This document shows, piece after piece, positions 10,649 through 19,424 of a stretch of DNA of 64,000 nt. The stretch comes from Noviherbaspirillum suwonense. Lineage in GTDB: Bacteria > Pseudomonadota > Gammaproteobacteria > Burkholderiales > Burkholderiaceae_D. The stretch covers positions 186,001 through 250,000 of the forward strand of contig NZ_FXUL01000003.1 of NCBI RefSeq assembly GCF_900182955.1, written 5' to 3'. The notes beneath the pieces were generated by a model that was not told the DNA's origin, ran no database searches, and saw nothing but the letters and a program-made list of their open reading frames with translations. Both the position numbers and the translations under genes were made by a program. Each line of letters starts with the position of its first letter. Position 1 is the stretch's first letter.

Positions 10649-11011
10649 ATGGACAAGAAACAATCACGTCTGCGTCGCGGACGTCAGACTCGCGCGAAAA
10701 TCGCCGAGCTGAAAGTAAATCGCCTGGCGGTGCACCGTACCAACCTGCATATCTATGCGCAGGTCATCGGTCCGGATGCAACCGTCCTGGCTTCTGCCTC
10801 CACGCTGGAAGCCGAAGTGCGCCAGCAGCTGGCTGGCGAGTCGGGCAAGGGCGGCAACGCTGCCGCGGCGGCTCTGGTGGGCAAGCGTGTGGCCGAAAAA
10901 GCCCTGCAAGCCGGTATCGCCGAAGTCGCATTCGACCGCTCGGGTTTCCGTTATCACGGCCGTGTCAAGGCAGTGGCAGAAGCCGCTCGCGAAGCCGGTC
11001 TGAAGTTCTAA
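10649..11011 (+). CDS. rplR: 50S ribosomal protein L18
   Basis: L18 binds 5S rRNA together with L5 and L25. The 120 residues start [18 protein letters not shown] and include [16 protein letters not shown] and the C-terminal [14 protein letters not shown] block, all family features. It lies 12 bases from both rplF and rpsE. Confidence 0.98.
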   Translation: MDKKQSRLRRGRQTRAKIAELKVNRLAVHRTNLHIYAQVIGPDATVLASASTLEAEVRQQLAGESGKGGNAAAAALVGKRVAEKALQAGIAEVAFDRSGFRYHGRVKAVAEAAREAGLKF

Positions 11012-11023
11012 GGAAGAATCGTC

Positions 11024-11542
11024 ATGGCAAAGATGCAATCGAAGATGCAAAGCGACAAGCCAGATGATGGCATGCGCGAAAAAATGATCGCGGTCAACCG
11101 TGTGACCAAAGTGGTCAAGGGTGGCCGTATCATGGGTTTCGCCGCGCTGGCAGTGGTTGGCGACGGCGATGGCCGTATCGGCATGGGCAAGGGCAAGTCG
11201 AAGGAAGTGCCGGTCGCCGTGCAGAAGGCAATGGAAGAAGCCCGCCGCAAGATGATCAAGGTCACCCTGAAGAACGGCACGCTGCAGCACACCGTGACCG
11301 GCAAGCATGGCGCCTCGTCGGTAATGATGGGTCCTGCAAAAGACGGTTCCGGCGTGATCGCCGGCGGCCCGATGCGCGCTATTTTTGAAGTCATGGGCGT
11401 GACCAACGTCGTGGCCAAGTCCAACGGTTCGACCAATCCTTACAACCTGGTTCGCGCCACGCTGAACGGCCTGTCGAAGATGAACACCCCGTCGGATATT
11501 GCAGCCAAGCGCGGCAAGTCCGTCGAAGAAATCCTGGGCTAA
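11024..11542 (+). CDS. rpsE: 30S ribosomal protein S5
   Basis: S5 takes part in decoding fidelity and mRNA unwinding. The 172 residues contain the double-stranded-RNA-type block [20 protein letters not shown] (conserved core [12 protein letters not shown]) and [18 protein letters not shown]. An AAGGAAGA site precedes the ATG. Confidence 0.99.
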   Translation: MAKMQSKMQSDKPDDGMREKMIAVNRVTKVVKGGRIMGFAALAVVGDGDGRIGMGKGKSKEVPVAVQKAMEEARRKMIKVTLKNGTLQHTVTGKHGASSVMMGPAKDGSGVIAGGPMRAIFEVMGVTNVVAKSNGSTNPYNLVRATLNGLSKMNTPSDIAAKRGKSVEEILG

Positions 11543-11552
11543 GGTGAACGAC

Positions 11553-11732
11553 ATGGCAAACACAATCAAAGTGCAACTGGTCAAGGGCCTGATCGGCACG
11601 CGCGAAAGTCATCGCGCGACCGTTCGCGGTCTCGGCCTGCGCGGTATCAATTCTGTCCGCGAACTTGAAGACACGCCGGCAGTTCGCGGCATGATCAACA
11701 AGGTCTCGTATCTCGTGAAAGTGGTGTCGTAA
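11553..11732 (+). CDS. rpmD: 50S ribosomal protein L30
   Basis: L30 is a small protein of the 50S core. The start is set at [16 protein letters not shown], giving 59 residues, the normal size; a longer in-frame start at 11499 lies inside rpsE and reads non-family sequence. The block [18 protein letters not shown] is diagnostic. Confidence 0.97.
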   Translation: MANTIKVQLVKGLIGTRESHRATVRGLGLRGINSVRELEDTPAVRGMINKVSYLVKVVS

Positions 11733-11759
11733 GCCTCGCGGCTTGCGCACGGAGCAAAC

Positions 11760-12191
11760 ATGGAACTGAATAACATTCAACCGGCAGATGGCGCCAAGCA
11801 CGCAAAGCGTCGCGTTGGTCGCGGCATCGGCTCGGGTCTGGGCAAAACCGCAGGTCGCGGCCACAAGGGTCAGAAGTCCCGTTCGGGCGGCTTTCACAAG
11901 GTCGGCTTCGAAGGCGGTCAGATGCCTCTGCAGCGTCGCCTGCCGAAACGCGGCTTCAAGTCGCTGGCAGCGCCTTACAAGGCGGAAGTGCGTCTCTCCG
12001 ATCTCGAGAAGCTGCCAGTCGGCGAAGTCGACATCCTGGCACTGAAGCAGGCCGGCGTCGTCGGCGAGCTGGCTCGCGTCATCCGCGTGATCGCTTCTGG
12101 CGAACTGACCAAGAAAGTCAGCCTCAAGGGCCTGATCGTAACCAAGGGCGCCAAAGCCGCAATTGAAGCCGCTGGCGGCTCGATTGCTTAA
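11760..12191 (+). CDS. rplO: 50S ribosomal protein L15
   Basis: L15 is a late-assembly protein with a long glycine-rich extension. The 143 residues show [20 protein letters not shown] near the N-terminus and the signature [15 protein letters not shown]. It precedes secY by 25 bases. Confidence 0.98.
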   Translation: MELNNIQPADGAKHAKRRVGRGIGSGLGKTAGRGHKGQKSRSGGFHKVGFEGGQMPLQRRLPKRGFKSLAAPYKAEVRLSDLEKLPVGEVDILALKQAGVVGELARVIRVIASGELTKKVSLKGLIVTKGAKAAIEAAGGSIA

Positions 12192-12216
12192 ATCGGCATC
12201 CTGAACGGAGTACCAA

Positions 12217-13548
12217 TTGGCGACTACTCCTCAACTGGCTAAAGGCGCTGCAAGCGGGTTTCCCTGGAACCGTCTGTGGTTCCTGCTGGCAGCGCTGGTT
12301 GTGTACCGTATTGGCGCACATATTCCAGTCCCAGGCATCGACCCGACCCAACTGGCGCAGCTTTTCAAGCAAAACCAGACTGGCATCCTGGGGATGTTCA
12401 ACATGTTCTCGGGCGGAGCGCTGTCGCGTTTCACGATCTTTGCGCTCGGGATCATGCCGTACATCTCCGCGTCCATCATCATGCAGTTGTTGACGGTGGT
12501 GTCGCCCCAGCTTGAGGCGATCAAGAAGGAAGGTGAGTCCGGACGGCGCAAGATTACGCAGTACACCCGTTATGGCACGCTGCTGTTGGGCACGTTCCAG
12601 GCGCTGGGTATCGCGGTTGCGCTGGAGTCGCAGGCTGGACTGGTTCTCGATCCTGGCTATGCATTTCGCTTTACCACGGTCGTGACCCTGATCACCGGCA
12701 CCATGTTCCTGATGTGGCTGGGCGAGCAGATCACCGAGCGCGGTCTGGGCAACGGCATCTCGATCATCATTTTTGCCGGCATCGCAGCTGGACTGCCAAA
12801 TGCTCTCGGCGGCTTGTTCGAGTTGGTTCGGACCGGTTCGATGAGCGCGATTTCCGCGATCCTGATCTGCCTGATCGTTGCTGCAGTTACGTTCCTGGTG
12901 GTATTCATCGAACGTGGCCAGCGCAAGATACTGGTGAATTATGCGAAGCGTCAGGTTGGCAACAAGATTTACGGTGGCCAAAGCAGTCATCTGCCGCTGA
13001 AGCTGAACATGGCAGGGGTGATCCCGCCGATCTTTGCATCGTCGATCATTCTCTTCCCGGCAACGCTGACGAGCTGGTTCACGACAGGCGAGACGACGAA
13101 TCCTTTTGTGCGTTTTCTGAAGGATCTGTCTGCTTCACTGGCGCCGGGCGAGCCGATTCATGCGCTGCTGTACGCAGGTGCGATCGTATTTTTCTGCTTC
13201 TTCTATACCGCGCTGGTATTCAACAGCAAGGAAACGGCGGACAACCTGAAGAAGAGCGGCGCATTTGTGCCAGGTATTCGTCCAGGCGAACAGACTGCCC
13301 GGTACATCGACCGCATCCTGATGCGCCTGACGCTGGCTGGCGCCGTGTATATCACGCTGGTCTGCCTGTTGCCGGAGTTCCTGATTGCGCGCTGGAAGGT
13401 GCCTTTCTATTTCGGCGGCACGTCATTGCTGATCATTGTCGTGGTGACAATGGACTTCATGGCGCAGGTACAGAACTATGTCATGTCGCAGCAATATGAT
13501 TCATTGCTTCGCAAGGCTAATTTCAAGGGTGGCATCCCGACGCGCTAA
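12217..13548 (+). CDS. secY: Protein translocase subunit SecY (TTG start)
   Basis: SecY is the ten-helix channel of the Sec translocon in the inner membrane. The 443 residues include the conserved first-helix block [15 protein letters not shown], the [17 protein letters not shown] segment and the cytoplasmic loop with [15 protein letters not shown]. The start is a TTG six bases after a GGAG site; no in-frame ATG or GTG exists nearby and the following ATTPQLAKG is plausible. A TTG start on a core gene amid ATG-starting, highly expressed neighbours would lower its translation, fitting the lower need for translocons than ribosomes. Confidence 0.98.
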   Translation: MATTPQLAKGAASGFPWNRLWFLLAALVVYRIGAHIPVPGIDPTQLAQLFKQNQTGILGMFNMFSGGALSRFTIFALGIMPYISASIIMQLLTVVSPQLEAIKKEGESGRRKITQYTRYGTLLLGTFQALGIAVALESQAGLVLDPGYAFRFTTVVTLITGTMFLMWLGEQITERGLGNGISIIIFAGIAAGLPNALGGLFELVRTGSMSAISAILICLIVAAVTFLVVFIERGQRKILVNYAKRQVGNKIYGGQSSHLPLKLNMAGVIPPIFASSIILFPATLTSWFTTGETTNPFVRFLKDLSASLAPGEPIHALLYAGAIVFFCFFYTALVFNSKETADNLKKSGAFVPGIRPGEQTARYIDRILMRLTLAGAVYITLVCLLPEFLIARWKVPFYFGGTSLLIIVVVTMDFMAQVQNYVMSQQYDSLLRKANFKGGIPTR

Positions 13549-13572
13549 GCGTCAGGGCTGACAACGAATCGC

Positions 13573-13791
13573 ATGGCAAAAGACGACGTTATTCAGATGC
13601 AGGGCGAGATTCTGGAGAATCTGCCGAATGCCACGTTTAGAGTGAAATTGGAAAACGGGCATGTTGTGTTGGGACATATTTCGGGAAAGATGCGGATGAA
13701 CTATATCCGTATCCTGCCGGGTGACAAGGTGACGGTAGAGTTGACGCCTTATGATTTGAGTCGTGCACGTATCGTGTTCCGTACCAAGTAA
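13573..13791 (+). CDS. infA: Translation initiation factor IF-1
   Basis: IF-1 occupies the A site during initiation. The 72 residues form a single OB fold, with [20 protein letters not shown] and [17 protein letters not shown] (family motifs). The region before the ATG has no good Shine-Dalgarno sequence, so translation may depend on ribosomes finishing secY 24 bases upstream. Many betaproteobacteria carry a second infA elsewhere. Confidence 0.97.
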   Translation: MAKDDVIQMQGEILENLPNATFRVKLENGHVVLGHISGKMRMNYIRILPGDKVTVELTPYDLSRARIVFRTK

Positions 13792-13828
13792 TTCAATTGA
13801 ACCAAGAACTGGAAGAGAGAGGGCGAAA

Positions 13829-13942
13829 ATGAAAGTGCTCGCATCAGTCAAGCGGATCTGCCGCAACTGTAAGATCATCAAGCGCAAGGGCGTCGTTCGT
13901 GTTATCTGCATCGAACCGCGCCATAAACAGCGCCAAGGTTAA
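13829..13942 (+). CDS. rpmJ: 50S ribosomal protein L36, zinc type
   Basis: This very short gene codes for 37 residues starting [20 protein letters not shown]. Cys11, Cys14, Cys27 and His32 form the zinc ribbon of the C+ type of L36, the smallest 50S protein. It sits in the normal place between infA and rpsM, with a GGAAGAGAG stretch upstream. Confidence 0.95.
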   Translation: MKVLASVKRICRNCKIIKRKGVVRVICIEPRHKQRQG

Positions 13943-13969
13943 TTAACGTTATTGATCGAGGAATAACGA

Positions 13970-14335
13970 ATGGCACGTATTGCAGGGGTTAATATCCCCA
14001 ACCATCAGCACACCGTGATCGGCTTGACCGCGATCTTCGGCATTGGCCGTCCACGCGCAGAGGAAATCTGCCAGAAGACGGGTGTAGCGACCGACAAGAA
14101 GGTCAAGGACCTGGACGACAACGAGCTCGAGAAGCTGCGTGACGAGATCGGCAAGTTTGTTGTCGAAGGCGATCTGCGTCGTGAAGTCTCGATGAGCATC
14201 AAGCGTCTGATGGACCTCGGCTGCTACCGCGGCCTGCGTCACCGCAAGGGCCTGCCGGTTCGCGGTCAGCGTACCCGCACCAATGCACGTACCCGCAAAG
14301 GTCCGCGTAAGGCAGCACAATCGCTGAAGAAATAA
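13970..14335 (+). CDS. rpsM: 30S ribosomal protein S13
   Basis: S13 forms head-to-body and tRNA contacts. The 121 residues start [20 protein letters not shown] and end with the basic tail typical of the family, after [20 protein letters not shown]. It opens the alpha-operon genes rpsM-rpsK-rpsD-rpoA-rplQ. GAGGAATA precedes the ATG. Confidence 0.99.
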   Translation: MARIAGVNIPNHQHTVIGLTAIFGIGRPRAEEICQKTGVATDKKVKDLDDNELEKLRDEIGKFVVEGDLRREVSMSIKRLMDLGCYRGLRHRKGLPVRGQRTRTNARTRKGPRKAAQSLKK

Positions 14336-14368
14336 TCCACAGCAGCATCGGGATTCAAGGAAATCATT

Positions 14369-14773
14369 ATGGCAAAAGCACCAAACAACGCCGCCGCATC
14401 ACGCGTGCGCAAGAAAGTCAAAAAGAACGTTGCCGAAGGCATTGCGCACATCCACGCATCCTTCAACAACACCATCATCACGATCACTGATCGTCAGGGC
14501 AATGCGCTGTCGTGGGCAACGTCCGGCGGTGCAGGCTTCAAGGGTTCGCGTAAATCGACCCCGTTTGCGGCGCAGGTCGCAGCAGAAGCTGCCGGCAAAG
14601 TGGCTGTCGAGTTTGGTGTCAAGAACCTGGAAGTCCGTATCAAGGGACCAGGTCCTGGCCGTGAATCCGCTGTACGCGCGCTGAACAACCTGGGCATCAA
14701 GATCACCCAGATCCAGGACGTGACGCCGGTTCCGCACAATGGCTGCCGTCCTCCGAAGCGTCGTCGCATCTAA
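14369..14773 (+). CDS. rpsK: 30S ribosomal protein S11
   Basis: S11 lies on the platform near the E site. The 134 residues contain [19 protein letters not shown] and end with the signature [25 protein letters not shown] 162-base non-coding gap follows before rpsD. Confidence 0.99.
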   Translation: MAKAPNNAAASRVRKKVKKNVAEGIAHIHASFNNTIITITDRQGNALSWATSGGAGFKGSRKSTPFAAQVAAEAAGKVAVEFGVKNLEVRIKGPGPGRESAVRALNNLGIKITQIQDVTPVPHNGCRPPKRRRI

Positions 14774-14812
14774 GACGTTTCAAGCTGCAAGGCAAAGCAT
14801 TACCTGCATTTG

Positions 14813-14840
14813 CCCGTCATGAAACCTGACGGGACTATTT
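14813..14840 (+). terminator. Hairpin in the rpsK-rpsD gap
   Basis: CCCGTCA (14813-14819) pairs with TGACGGG (14827-14833) over a 7-base loop and is followed by ACTATTTT. It could be a weak terminator or part of an rpsD leader. The 162-base gap here is unusual, because the alpha-operon genes are normally tightly packed; S4 is the autogenous repressor of that operon in E. coli. Confidence 0.4.
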
Positions 14841-14935
14841 TCAAGACCACCGTCTGGCCGTTTGAAAGCCGGACTAGCGCCTGGCACTGCATGGAATTCC
14901 CATGAGCCTGGGGCGTCATTACTAAGGAAATTCTC

Positions 14936-15559
14936 GTGGCACGTTATATCGGACCAAAAGTAAAACTGTCCCGCCGTGAAGGCACCGACCTGTTTCTGAA
15001 GAGCGCACGTCGCTCGGCGGACTCCAAGGGCAAGATGGACTCGAAGCCAGGCCAGCATGGCCGCACTTCGGGCGTTCGCACCTCCGACTACGGCAACCAG
15101 CTGCGTGAAAAGCAGAAGGTCAAGCGGATGTACGGCATCCTGGAGCGCCAGTTCCGCCGTTATTACACCGAAGCGAACCGCCGCAAGGGCAACACCGGCG
15201 AAACCCTGCTGAAGCTGCTGGAAACCCGCCTGGACAACGTTGTCTATCGCATGGGCTTCGGCTCCACCCGTGCTGAGGGCCGCCAGCTGGTCTCGCACAA
15301 GGCATTCACTGTCAATGGCATCGTCGTCAACATCGCTTCCTACCAGGTCAAGCCGGGCGACGTGATCGCCGTGCGTGAAAAGTCGAAGAAGCAGACCCGT
15401 ATCGTCGAGGCGCTGTCGCTGGCTGAACAGATCGGCATGCCTAGCTGGGTGACCGTCGACAGCAAGAAAATGGAAGGCACGTTCAAGTCGATTCCCGAGC
15501 GCAGCGACATCGCTGGCGACGTCAACGAATCGCTGATCGTCGAACTGTACAGCCGTTAA
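14936..15559 (+). CDS. rpsD: 30S ribosomal protein S4 (GTG start)
   Basis: S4 nucleates 30S assembly and acts in fidelity. The 207 residues start [20 protein letters not shown]; the initiator is GTG, with AAGGAAAT correctly spaced. The S4 RNA-binding domain block [20 protein letters not shown] is intact (conserved core VVYRMGF). The N-terminus has no zinc-finger cysteines, so it is the zinc-free type. It is set apart from rpsK by 162 bases holding a hairpin. Confidence 0.98.
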   Translation: MARYIGPKVKLSRREGTDLFLKSARRSADSKGKMDSKPGQHGRTSGVRTSDYGNQLREKQKVKRMYGILERQFRRYYTEANRRKGNTGETLLKLLETRLDNVVYRMGFGSTRAEGRQLVSHKAFTVNGIVVNIASYQVKPGDVIAVREKSKKQTRIVEALSLAEQIGMPSWVTVDSKKMEGTFKSIPERSDIAGDVNESLIVELYSR

Positions 15560-15587
15560 TCTTCCCGGCAGCACTCCGTTTCTCCTG

Positions 15588-15613
15588 GCCCGCCACATCC
15601 GTGGCGGGCTTTC
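15588..15613 (+). terminator. Hairpin between rpsD and rpoA
   Basis: A perfect 9-bp stem (GCCCGCCAC at 15588-15596, complement at 15601-15609) with a 4-base loop is followed by TTTCTCG. The stem is strong but the T-run is broken, so it is probably an attenuator that adjusts rpoA relative to ribosomal proteins. Confidence 0.6.
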
Positions 15614-15671
15614 TCGTAATGCCATCAGCCTTATCGGTGTAATGAGCCGAGGGTATTGAAAAGGACATTTC

Positions 15672-16649
15672 ATGCAAAACAGCCTGTTGAAACCCCGTAT
15701 TATCGAAGTCGAAGTGCTCGGTCCCGGCCACGCGAAAGTCGTGATGGAACCGTTCGAGCGCGGCTACGGCCACACGCTCGGCAATGCGCTGCGCCGCGTG
15801 CTGCTGTCTTCGATGGTTGGCTACGCGCCGACCGAAGTCACGATCGCGGGTGTCGTGCACGAATACTCGTCGCTCGACGGCGTGCAGGAAGACGTTGTCG
15901 ACATGCTGCTGAACCTGAAGGGCGTCGTCTTCAAGCTGCATAATCGCGATGAAGTCACGCTGACCCTGAAGAAGGAAGGCGAAGGCGCCGTGCTGGCGTC
16001 CGATATCGACCTGCCGCACGATGTCGAGCTGGTCAACCCGGATCATGTGATTTCCCACCTGACCGCCGGCGGCAACCTCGACATGCAGATCAAGGTCGAA
16101 AAGGGCCGCGGCTATGTGCCGGGCAACGTGCGTCGCCTGGCTGAAGACACCAACAAGACGATCGGCCGCATCATTCTCGACGCATCGTTCTCGCCGGTCC
16201 GCCGCGTGTCGTATGCAGTCGAGTCGGCTCGCGTCGAACAGCGCACCGACCTGGACAAGCTGGTCATCAACATCGAGACCAACGGCGTCATCTCGCCGGA
16301 AGAAGCGATCCGCCAGTCGGCCCGCGTGCTGGTCGACCAGCTCAATGTGTTTGCCGCGCTGGAAGGCACCGAGGCGACTGCCGAAGCACCGTCGCGCGCA
16401 CCGTCGGTCGATCCTATCCTGCTGCGTCCGGTGGACGACCTGGAACTGACCGTCCGTTCCGCGAACTGCCTGAAAGCCGAAAATATCTACTACATCGGCG
16501 ACCTGATCCAGCGCAGCGAGAACGAGCTGTTGAAGACGCCTAACCTGGGACGCAAGTCGCTTAACGAAATCAAGGAAGTCCTTGCTTCGCGCGGCCTGAC
16601 CCTGGGCATGAAGCTGGAAAACTGGCCGCCTGCCGGCCTGGAGAAGTAA
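15672..16649 (+). CDS. rpoA: DNA-directed RNA polymerase subunit alpha
   Basis: Alpha forms the dimer on which RNA polymerase assembles and contacts UP elements and activators. The 325 residues comprise the N-terminal domain ([17 protein letters not shown] motif) and the C-terminal helix-hairpin domain ([20 protein letters not shown], then [13 protein letters not shown]). RBS AAAAGGAC. A strong terminator lies immediately downstream, between rpoA and rplQ. Confidence 0.99.
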   Translation: MQNSLLKPRIIEVEVLGPGHAKVVMEPFERGYGHTLGNALRRVLLSSMVGYAPTEVTIAGVVHEYSSLDGVQEDVVDMLLNLKGVVFKLHNRDEVTLTLKKEGEGAVLASDIDLPHDVELVNPDHVISHLTAGGNLDMQIKVEKGRGYVPGNVRRLAEDTNKTIGRIILDASFSPVRRVSYAVESARVEQRTDLDKLVINIETNGVISPEEAIRQSARVLVDQLNVFAALEGTEATAEAPSRAPSVDPILLRPVDDLELTVRSANCLKAENIYYIGDLIQRSENELLKTPNLGRKSLNEIKEVLASRGLTLGMKLENWPPAGLEK

Positions 16650-16658
16650 TTACCGAAA

Positions 16659-16694
16659 CCGCTGGGGCACATTGTGCCTCCAGCGGGGTTTTTT
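16659..16694 (+). terminator. Strong intrinsic terminator after rpoA
   Basis: CCGCTGG (16659-16665) and GGCAC (16666-16670) pair with GTGCC (16674-16678) and CCAGCGG (16680-16686), with one bulged T and a 3-base loop. GGGTTTTTTCGG follows. This 12-bp stem with six Ts is a convincing Rho-independent terminator, placed before rplQ, the usual last gene of the operon. Confidence 0.85.
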
Positions 16695-16799
16695 CGGATA
16701 TCATGCTGCACTTTTAAAACCAAGCTTACCGGCCCGCGCCGACCAGATCTGGCGGCGATAGAAGAGCTGGAATCAAACTCAATACCGAAAGGAATCACC

Positions 16800-17195
16800 A
16801 TGCGTCATCGTCACGGCCTTCGCAAGCTGAACCGCACCTCTTCCCACCGTCTCGCCATGCTGCGCAACATGACTGTTTCGCTGCTGCGCCACGAAGCCAT
16901 CAAGACCACCCTGCCGAAAGCCAAGGAACTGCGCCGCGTCGTCGAGCCTATCCTGACCCTGGGCAAGACCGACACGCTGGCCAACAAGCGCCTGGCATTT
17001 TCCCGCCTGCGCGACCGCGAAATGGTCGTCAAGCTGTTCGCCGAACTCGGCCCGCGTTATGCAAACCGCAATGGCGGCTACCTGCGCATCCTGAAGATGG
17101 GTTTCCGCGTCGGCGACAACGCGCCTATGGCCTTCATCGAACTGGTTGACCGTCCGGAAATCACCGAGGCAGTGGAAGACACCAGCGCCGACTAA
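16800..17195 (+). CDS. rplQ: 50S ribosomal protein L17
   Basis: L17 lies near the tunnel exit. The start is set at [17 protein letters not shown] with an AAAGGAAT site, giving 131 residues; upstream in-frame sequence crosses the rpoA terminator and is not family-like. The block [19 protein letters not shown] is diagnostic. Because a strong terminator precedes it, rplQ either depends on read-through or has its own weak promoter in the 16695-16790 gap, where I found no clear one. Confidence 0.98.
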   Translation: MRHRHGLRKLNRTSSHRLAMLRNMTVSLLRHEAIKTTLPKAKELRRVVEPILTLGKTDTLANKRLAFSRLRDREMVVKLFAELGPRYANRNGGYLRILKMGFRVGDNAPMAFIELVDRPEITEAVEDTSAD

Positions 17196-17241
17196 GCATG
17201 TCGGGGCGCCCCAGGCGCTTTTGACAGGCGTTGTACAATCG

Positions 17242-17266
17242 AAAGCCAGGCTGATGCCTGGCTTTT
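17242..17266 (+). terminator. Intrinsic terminator after rplQ
   Basis: AAAGCCAGGC (17242-17251) pairs perfectly with GCCTGGCTTT (17256-17265) over a 4-base loop, with T-run on both strands. It closes the ribosomal protein region. A smaller GC hairpin with TTTT (17206-17222) lies just upstream and may act with it. Confidence 0.8.
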
Positions 17267-17329
17267 GTCATTGAGGCGTTCCAGTAAAAGCAGTTGCGGC
17301 CATTGCCGCATCAGAGGAAAAAAATCCGC

Positions 17330-18262
17330 ATGCGAGCATCAGCGATACTTTCAGTCGAAGACCTGCGCAAGACCTACGGCACGGGCGACGACAAGCACAC
17401 CATCATCGACGGCCTGTCTTTTTCATTGCGTCGCGGCGAATGCTATGGCCTGCTCGGCCCGAACGGCGCAGGCAAGACGACGACCCTGCGGCTGTGCCTG
17501 GGACTGACCAAGCCAGACAGCGGCAACGTGACGCTGGTCGGCCGCCCGGTGCCGGACGATGCCCGCGCCGCCCGCGTCAGGGTCGGCGTGGTGCCGCAGG
17601 GCGACAATCTCGACCCGGACTTCACGGTGTCCGAAAACCTGCTGGTCTATGGCCGGTATTTCGGGATCGCCGATGCGGTGATCCGCGAGCGCATCCCGCG
17701 GCTGCTGGAATTTTCCAACCTGACGGCCAAGAAGGACGCGCGGATCAGCGAACTTTCCGGCGGCATGCGCCGCCGGCTGACGCTGGCGCGGGCGCTGGTC
17801 AACGATCCCGACCTGATCTTCATGGACGAACCGACCACCGGCCTCGACCCGCAGGCGCGGCACATGATCTGGGAGCGCCTGAAGGCCCTGCTGGCCGACG
17901 GCAAGACCATCCTGCTGACGACGCATTTCATGGACGAAGCCGAGCGCCTGTGCGACCGCCTGGCCGTGATCGACCATGGCAAGATGATCGCCGAAGGCAA
18001 TCCGCGCGACCTGATCGCCGCGCATATCGAATCGCAGGTCATCGAGGCATACGGCGAGAATGCGCTGTCCTGGGGCGAGTCCACCGGACGCAGGATGGCC
18101 GAGCGTTATGAAGTCAGCGGCGAGACCGTATTCTGCTATACCAACGATGCACAGCCCCTGCTGGACAGCCTGGCAACCGTCAGCGGCGTGCGCTACATCC
18201 ACCGGCCGGCGAATCTGGAAGACCTGTTCCTGAAAATGACCGGCCGTGAAATGAGGGATTGA
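17330..18262 (+). CDS. ABC transporter ATPase, NodI/ABC-2 family
   Basis: This is the cytoplasmic ATPase of an ABC-2 exporter. The start [17 protein letters not shown] follows an AGAGGA site and gives 310 residues. The Walker A motif is [10 protein letters not shown], the signature [14 protein letters not shown], Walker [15 protein letters not shown] and the H-loop [11 protein letters not shown]. The C-terminal region ([14 protein letters not shown]) resembles NodI-type ATPases. The permease gene starts one base after the stop, so the two form a pair. NodIJ exports lipochitin oligosaccharides in rhizobia, but the same pair is widespread in Burkholderiales without nodulation genes; the substrate here is unknown. 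Confidence 0.9.
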   Translation: MRASAILSVEDLRKTYGTGDDKHTIIDGLSFSLRRGECYGLLGPNGAGKTTTLRLCLGLTKPDSGNVTLVGRPVPDDARAARVRVGVVPQGDNLDPDFTVSENLLVYGRYFGIADAVIRERIPRLLEFSNLTAKKDARISELSGGMRRRLTLARALVNDPDLIFMDEPTTGLDPQARHMIWERLKALLADGKTILLTTHFMDEAERLCDRLAVIDHGKMIAEGNPRDLIAAHIESQVIEAYGENALSWGESTGRRMAERYEVSGETVFCYTNDAQPLLDSLATVSGVRYIHRPANLEDLFLKMTGREMRD

Positions 18263-18263
18263 A

Positions 18264-19052
18264 ATGAGCACTACCGCACTCTATGCGTTGCCGTCTTTTT
18301 CGCTGCGCTTCCTGCCGATCTGGCGGCGCAATTTCCTGGTCTGGAAAAAGCTGGCGGTCGCCAGCGTGCTCGGCAATATCGCCGACCCGCTGATCACGCT
18401 GATCGCCTTCGGCTACGGCCTAGGCAGCCTGCTCAAGACCGTCGACGGCATACCGTACATCCATTTCCTGGCCTCGGGTTCAATCTGCATGTCGGTGATG
18501 ATGGCGTCCTCGTTCGAGGCGCTGTATTCGGCGTTTTCGCGGATGCACGTGCAAAAGACCTGGGAAGCGCTGCTGAATGCGCCGCTCGCGCTCGACGACG
18601 TGGTGCTGGCCGAGATGCTGTGGGCCGCGACCAAGTCCCTGTTTTCCGGCGTCGCCATCCTGGGCGTGATGTTCCTGCTCGGGATAGGCCTGCATCCGCA
18701 TACGCTGCTCGCGTTGCCGCTGCTGTTCCTGATCGGCATGACCTTCGCGTCGCTGGGACTGGTCTTCAACGCGATTGCGCAGGGCTATGATTTTTTCACC
18801 TACTATTTCACGCTGGTGCTGACGCCGATGATCTTCCTGTCGGGCGTCTACTATCCGGTGGCGCAATTGCCGGGCTGGCTGCAGATCGTCTCCCAGGCCT
18901 TGCCGCTGGGCGCCGCCGTCAACCTGGTGCGTCCGCTGATACTCGGGAACTGGCCGGCGACGCCGGTGCAGGATCTGGCGATTTTGGTCATCTACTGCAT
19001 CGCCGGCTTCTACCTGGCCACGATGCTGACCCGTCGCCGGCTGCTCAAGTAG
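18264..19052 (+). CDS. ABC-2 transporter permease, NodJ family
   Basis: This 262-residue integral membrane protein has about six hydrophobic segments and pairs with the ATPase gene just upstream. The N-terminal block FLPIWRRNFLVWKKLAVASV and GNIADPLITLIAFGYGLG are typical of NodJ-like permeases. It probably exports a lipid-linked or glycan substrate across the inner membrane; no substrate gene is next to it. The pair lies between rplQ and cutA. Confidence 0.88.
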   Translation: MSTTALYALPSFSLRFLPIWRRNFLVWKKLAVASVLGNIADPLITLIAFGYGLGSLLKTVDGIPYIHFLASGSICMSVMMASSFEALYSAFSRMHVQKTWEALLNAPLALDDVVLAEMLWAATKSLFSGVAILGVMFLLGIGLHPHTLLALPLLFLIGMTFASLGLVFNAIAQGYDFFTYYFTLVLTPMIFLSGVYYPVAQLPGWLQIVSQALPLGAAVNLVRPLILGNWPATPVQDLAILVIYCIAGFYLATMLTRRRLLK

Positions 19053-19091
19053 GCTGCGCCGGAAACTGCCACACGATCGCAAAGGCACATC

Positions 19092-19424
19092 ATGGAACAG
19101 GCGCTGCTTGTCCTCACCAATCTGTCCGACGTCGCCAGCGCACGGCAGCTGGCGCGCGCGCTGGTCGAGCAGCGCCTGGCTGCCTGTGTGAACATGCTGC
19201 CCGCGGTGCAGTCCATCTATCGCTGGAACGACGCGGTGGAGGAGGCTGCCGAAGTGACGCTACTGATCAAGACCACGACAGCGCGCTATGCGGCGCTTGA
19301 GGAAGCCATCCGGTCGCTGCATCCGTATGACTTGCCGGAAGTGATTGCCCTGCCGGTCAGCGCCGGCCTGCCGGCCTACCTGGCGTGGATCGTCAAGGAA
19401 ACAAGGAAAGAAACCGATGTTTAA
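19092..19424 (+). CDS. cutA: Divalent-cation tolerance protein CutA
   Basis: CutA1 is a very stable trimeric ferredoxin-like protein linked to copper and divalent metal tolerance; its molecular role is unsettled. The 110 residues contain the family motifs LARALVEQRLAACVNMLP, SIYRWNDAVEEAAEV and LHPYDLPEVIALPV. The stop overlaps the start of dsbD by 8 bases. In E. coli cutA is also next to dsbD. Confidence 0.95.
   Translation: MEQALLVLTNLSDVASARQLARALVEQRLAACVNMLPAVQSIYRWNDAVEEAAEVTLLIKTTTARYAALEEAIRSLHPYDLPEVIALPVSAGLPAYLAWIVKETRKETDV

Noticed and set aside
17221-17239. TTGACA followed by TACAAT after rplQ
   Set aside because: The two hexamers are only 7 bases apart, so they cannot form a sigma-70 promoter together; no -35 exists 17 bases before TACAAT.
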